A DNA stretch of 64,000 nucleotides from Gordonia jinhuaensis (GTDB taxonomy: Bacteria > Actinomycetota > Actinomycetes > Mycobacteriales > Mycobacteriaceae), in the NCBI RefSeq assembly GCF_014639795.1, contig NZ_BMGC01000018.1:1-64000 (forward strand), given 5' to 3'. Numbering within the stretch: the stretch's first letter is position 1; each line of letters starts with the position of its first letter. This document shows, piece by piece, positions 61,792-64,000 of this stretch. The notes under the pieces were generated by a model. It ran no database searches. It worked only from the letters and a program-made list of their open reading frames with translations, and had not been told where the DNA came from. The translations under genes and the position numbers were made by a program.

Positions 61792-62567
61792 TCAGCGCCA
61801 GAACACCACCAGATGCCAGCCCCATGACGCCACATCGGAGTTGACCCCGCTGAGCTCGAAGAACCAGTTGACGATGCCGAAGAACAGGTGGTTGAGCGGC
61901 GGGAACAGCAGGATCACGAAGATCAGCAGGAATCCGTAGGGCGCGAACGGTTCGATGGACCGTCGCGTCTCGTAGGACAGATACGGTTCGATCGCGCCGT
62001 ACCCGTCGAAGCCGGGGATCGGCAGCAGATTCAACAGTGCGGCCATGATCTGCAGCAACGCCAGCATCGACAGCGCGCCCCAGAAGTTGAGCGTCTCGTA
62101 GGTCATCGTGTTGCCGCGGATCGCGACGAGCAACACGATCGCGCACACGATGTTGGCAGCCGGACCGGCCAGCGACACCAGTGTCTTCTGGCGCCTGGTG
62201 AAACCGGCGGTGTTGACATAGACCGCGCCGCCGGGGAATCCGATGCCGCCGATCAGGATGAACAGCAGCGGCAACACCAGCGACAACCCGGGGTGCGTGT
62301 ACTTGCGCGGGTCGAGGGTCAGGTATCCGCGCAGTTCGGCGTTCTTGTCGCCGAAGGCGAAAGCCGTGACGGCGTGCGCGAATTCGTGCAGGCACAGCGA
62401 GATCACCCAGCCGCCGAGCACCAGCAACAGCGCGCCGACGATCGAACGGGTGTTGCGATCGGGCACCGAACCCCACAACAGCACACCGCCGGCGACCGTC
62501 GCGATCACCAGACCCGCGAACACCGGCCCCGGGCGGATGGCGTGAACCACCTCGCGCGCACTCGTGG

Positions 62568-62571
<4 letters not shown>
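61792..62571 (-). CDS. Site-2 protease (M50) family membrane metallopeptidase (Rv0359-like)
   Basis: The 259-residue protein has the zinc motif HEFAH in ISLCLHEFAHAVTAFAFGDK and the second metal site in NLLPIPGFDGYGAIEPY, placed in a bundle of about six transmembrane helices (AGLVIATVAGGVLLWGSV, FAPYGFLLIFVILLFPPLNH). There is no PDZ domain, so it is a minimal S2P-like intramembrane protease. The substrate is unknown. GTG 62571 overlaps the stop of the preceding gene (GTGA). Its place with purA and DUF3151 matches Rv0359. Confidence 0.92.

Positions 62572-64000
<1,429 letters not shown>

Overview
The window is 64 kb of high-GC actinobacterial chromosome. Gene content points to a mycolic-acid-containing member of the Mycobacteriales, most like Gordonia. 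Evidence includes the dnaK-grpE-dnaJ-hspR operon with HspR-type (HAIR) operators, clpB under the same control, DUF3558 and DUF732 lipoproteins, a type VII secretion target protein, an encapsulin/DyP pair, and a purA-fba-pyrE neighbourhood that I recall from Mycobacterium tuberculosis. No rRNA, tRNA, CRISPR array, insertion sequence or prophage was recognised.

Layout. 1-1250 is a decayed patch: the end of an unknown gene, a LuxR-type regulator pseudogene with stops, a frameshift and an internal loss, and a 5'-truncated DsrE gene. 1355-5831 holds the heat-shock operon dnaK-grpE-dnaJ-hspR. 6024-12345 carries a Thr/Pro-rich membrane protein, a globin-reductase fusion, an amidohydrolase, an NmrA-type protein and an MFS pump whose 5' end looks frameshifted. 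12409-16123 has an AraC regulator divergent from three alpha/beta hydrolases. 16206-21574 (minus) holds pyruvate oxidase with a coupled DUF5996 gene, a DUF732 lipoprotein, and a DyP peroxidase with its encapsulin shell. 22037-27229 has several regulators, a patatin, a Cys-nucleophile hydrolase and a DUF3558 lipoprotein. 27300-30118 is clpB with two HAIR operators and its terminator.

30174-38605 is the most accessory-looking part. On the minus strand it has a small secretion-target protein, a 758-residue WxG-containing protein, an intact lipoprotein, a tail-like remnant, a second lipoprotein copy with an in-frame stop, and a small acidic gene. This resembles a type VII secretion effector/immunity locus. 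Next to it is a 49-residue peptide gene whose paralogue lies 16 kb away.

38695-64000 is mostly core: fused dihydroxyacetone kinase, 3-methyladenine glycosylase, DUF2079 and MFS membrane proteins, a RecQ-like helicase, an M20 peptidase, pyrE, a SpoU methyltransferase, DedA, fba, a beta-lactamase-fold hydrolase, DUF6764, a very acidic membrane protein, DUF3151, FUSC, a CDF metal exporter, an M50 protease and the start of purA. Large hairpins close two convergent gene pairs, and short minisatellites sit at several gene ends.

All functions were assigned by reading translations; no database search was run.
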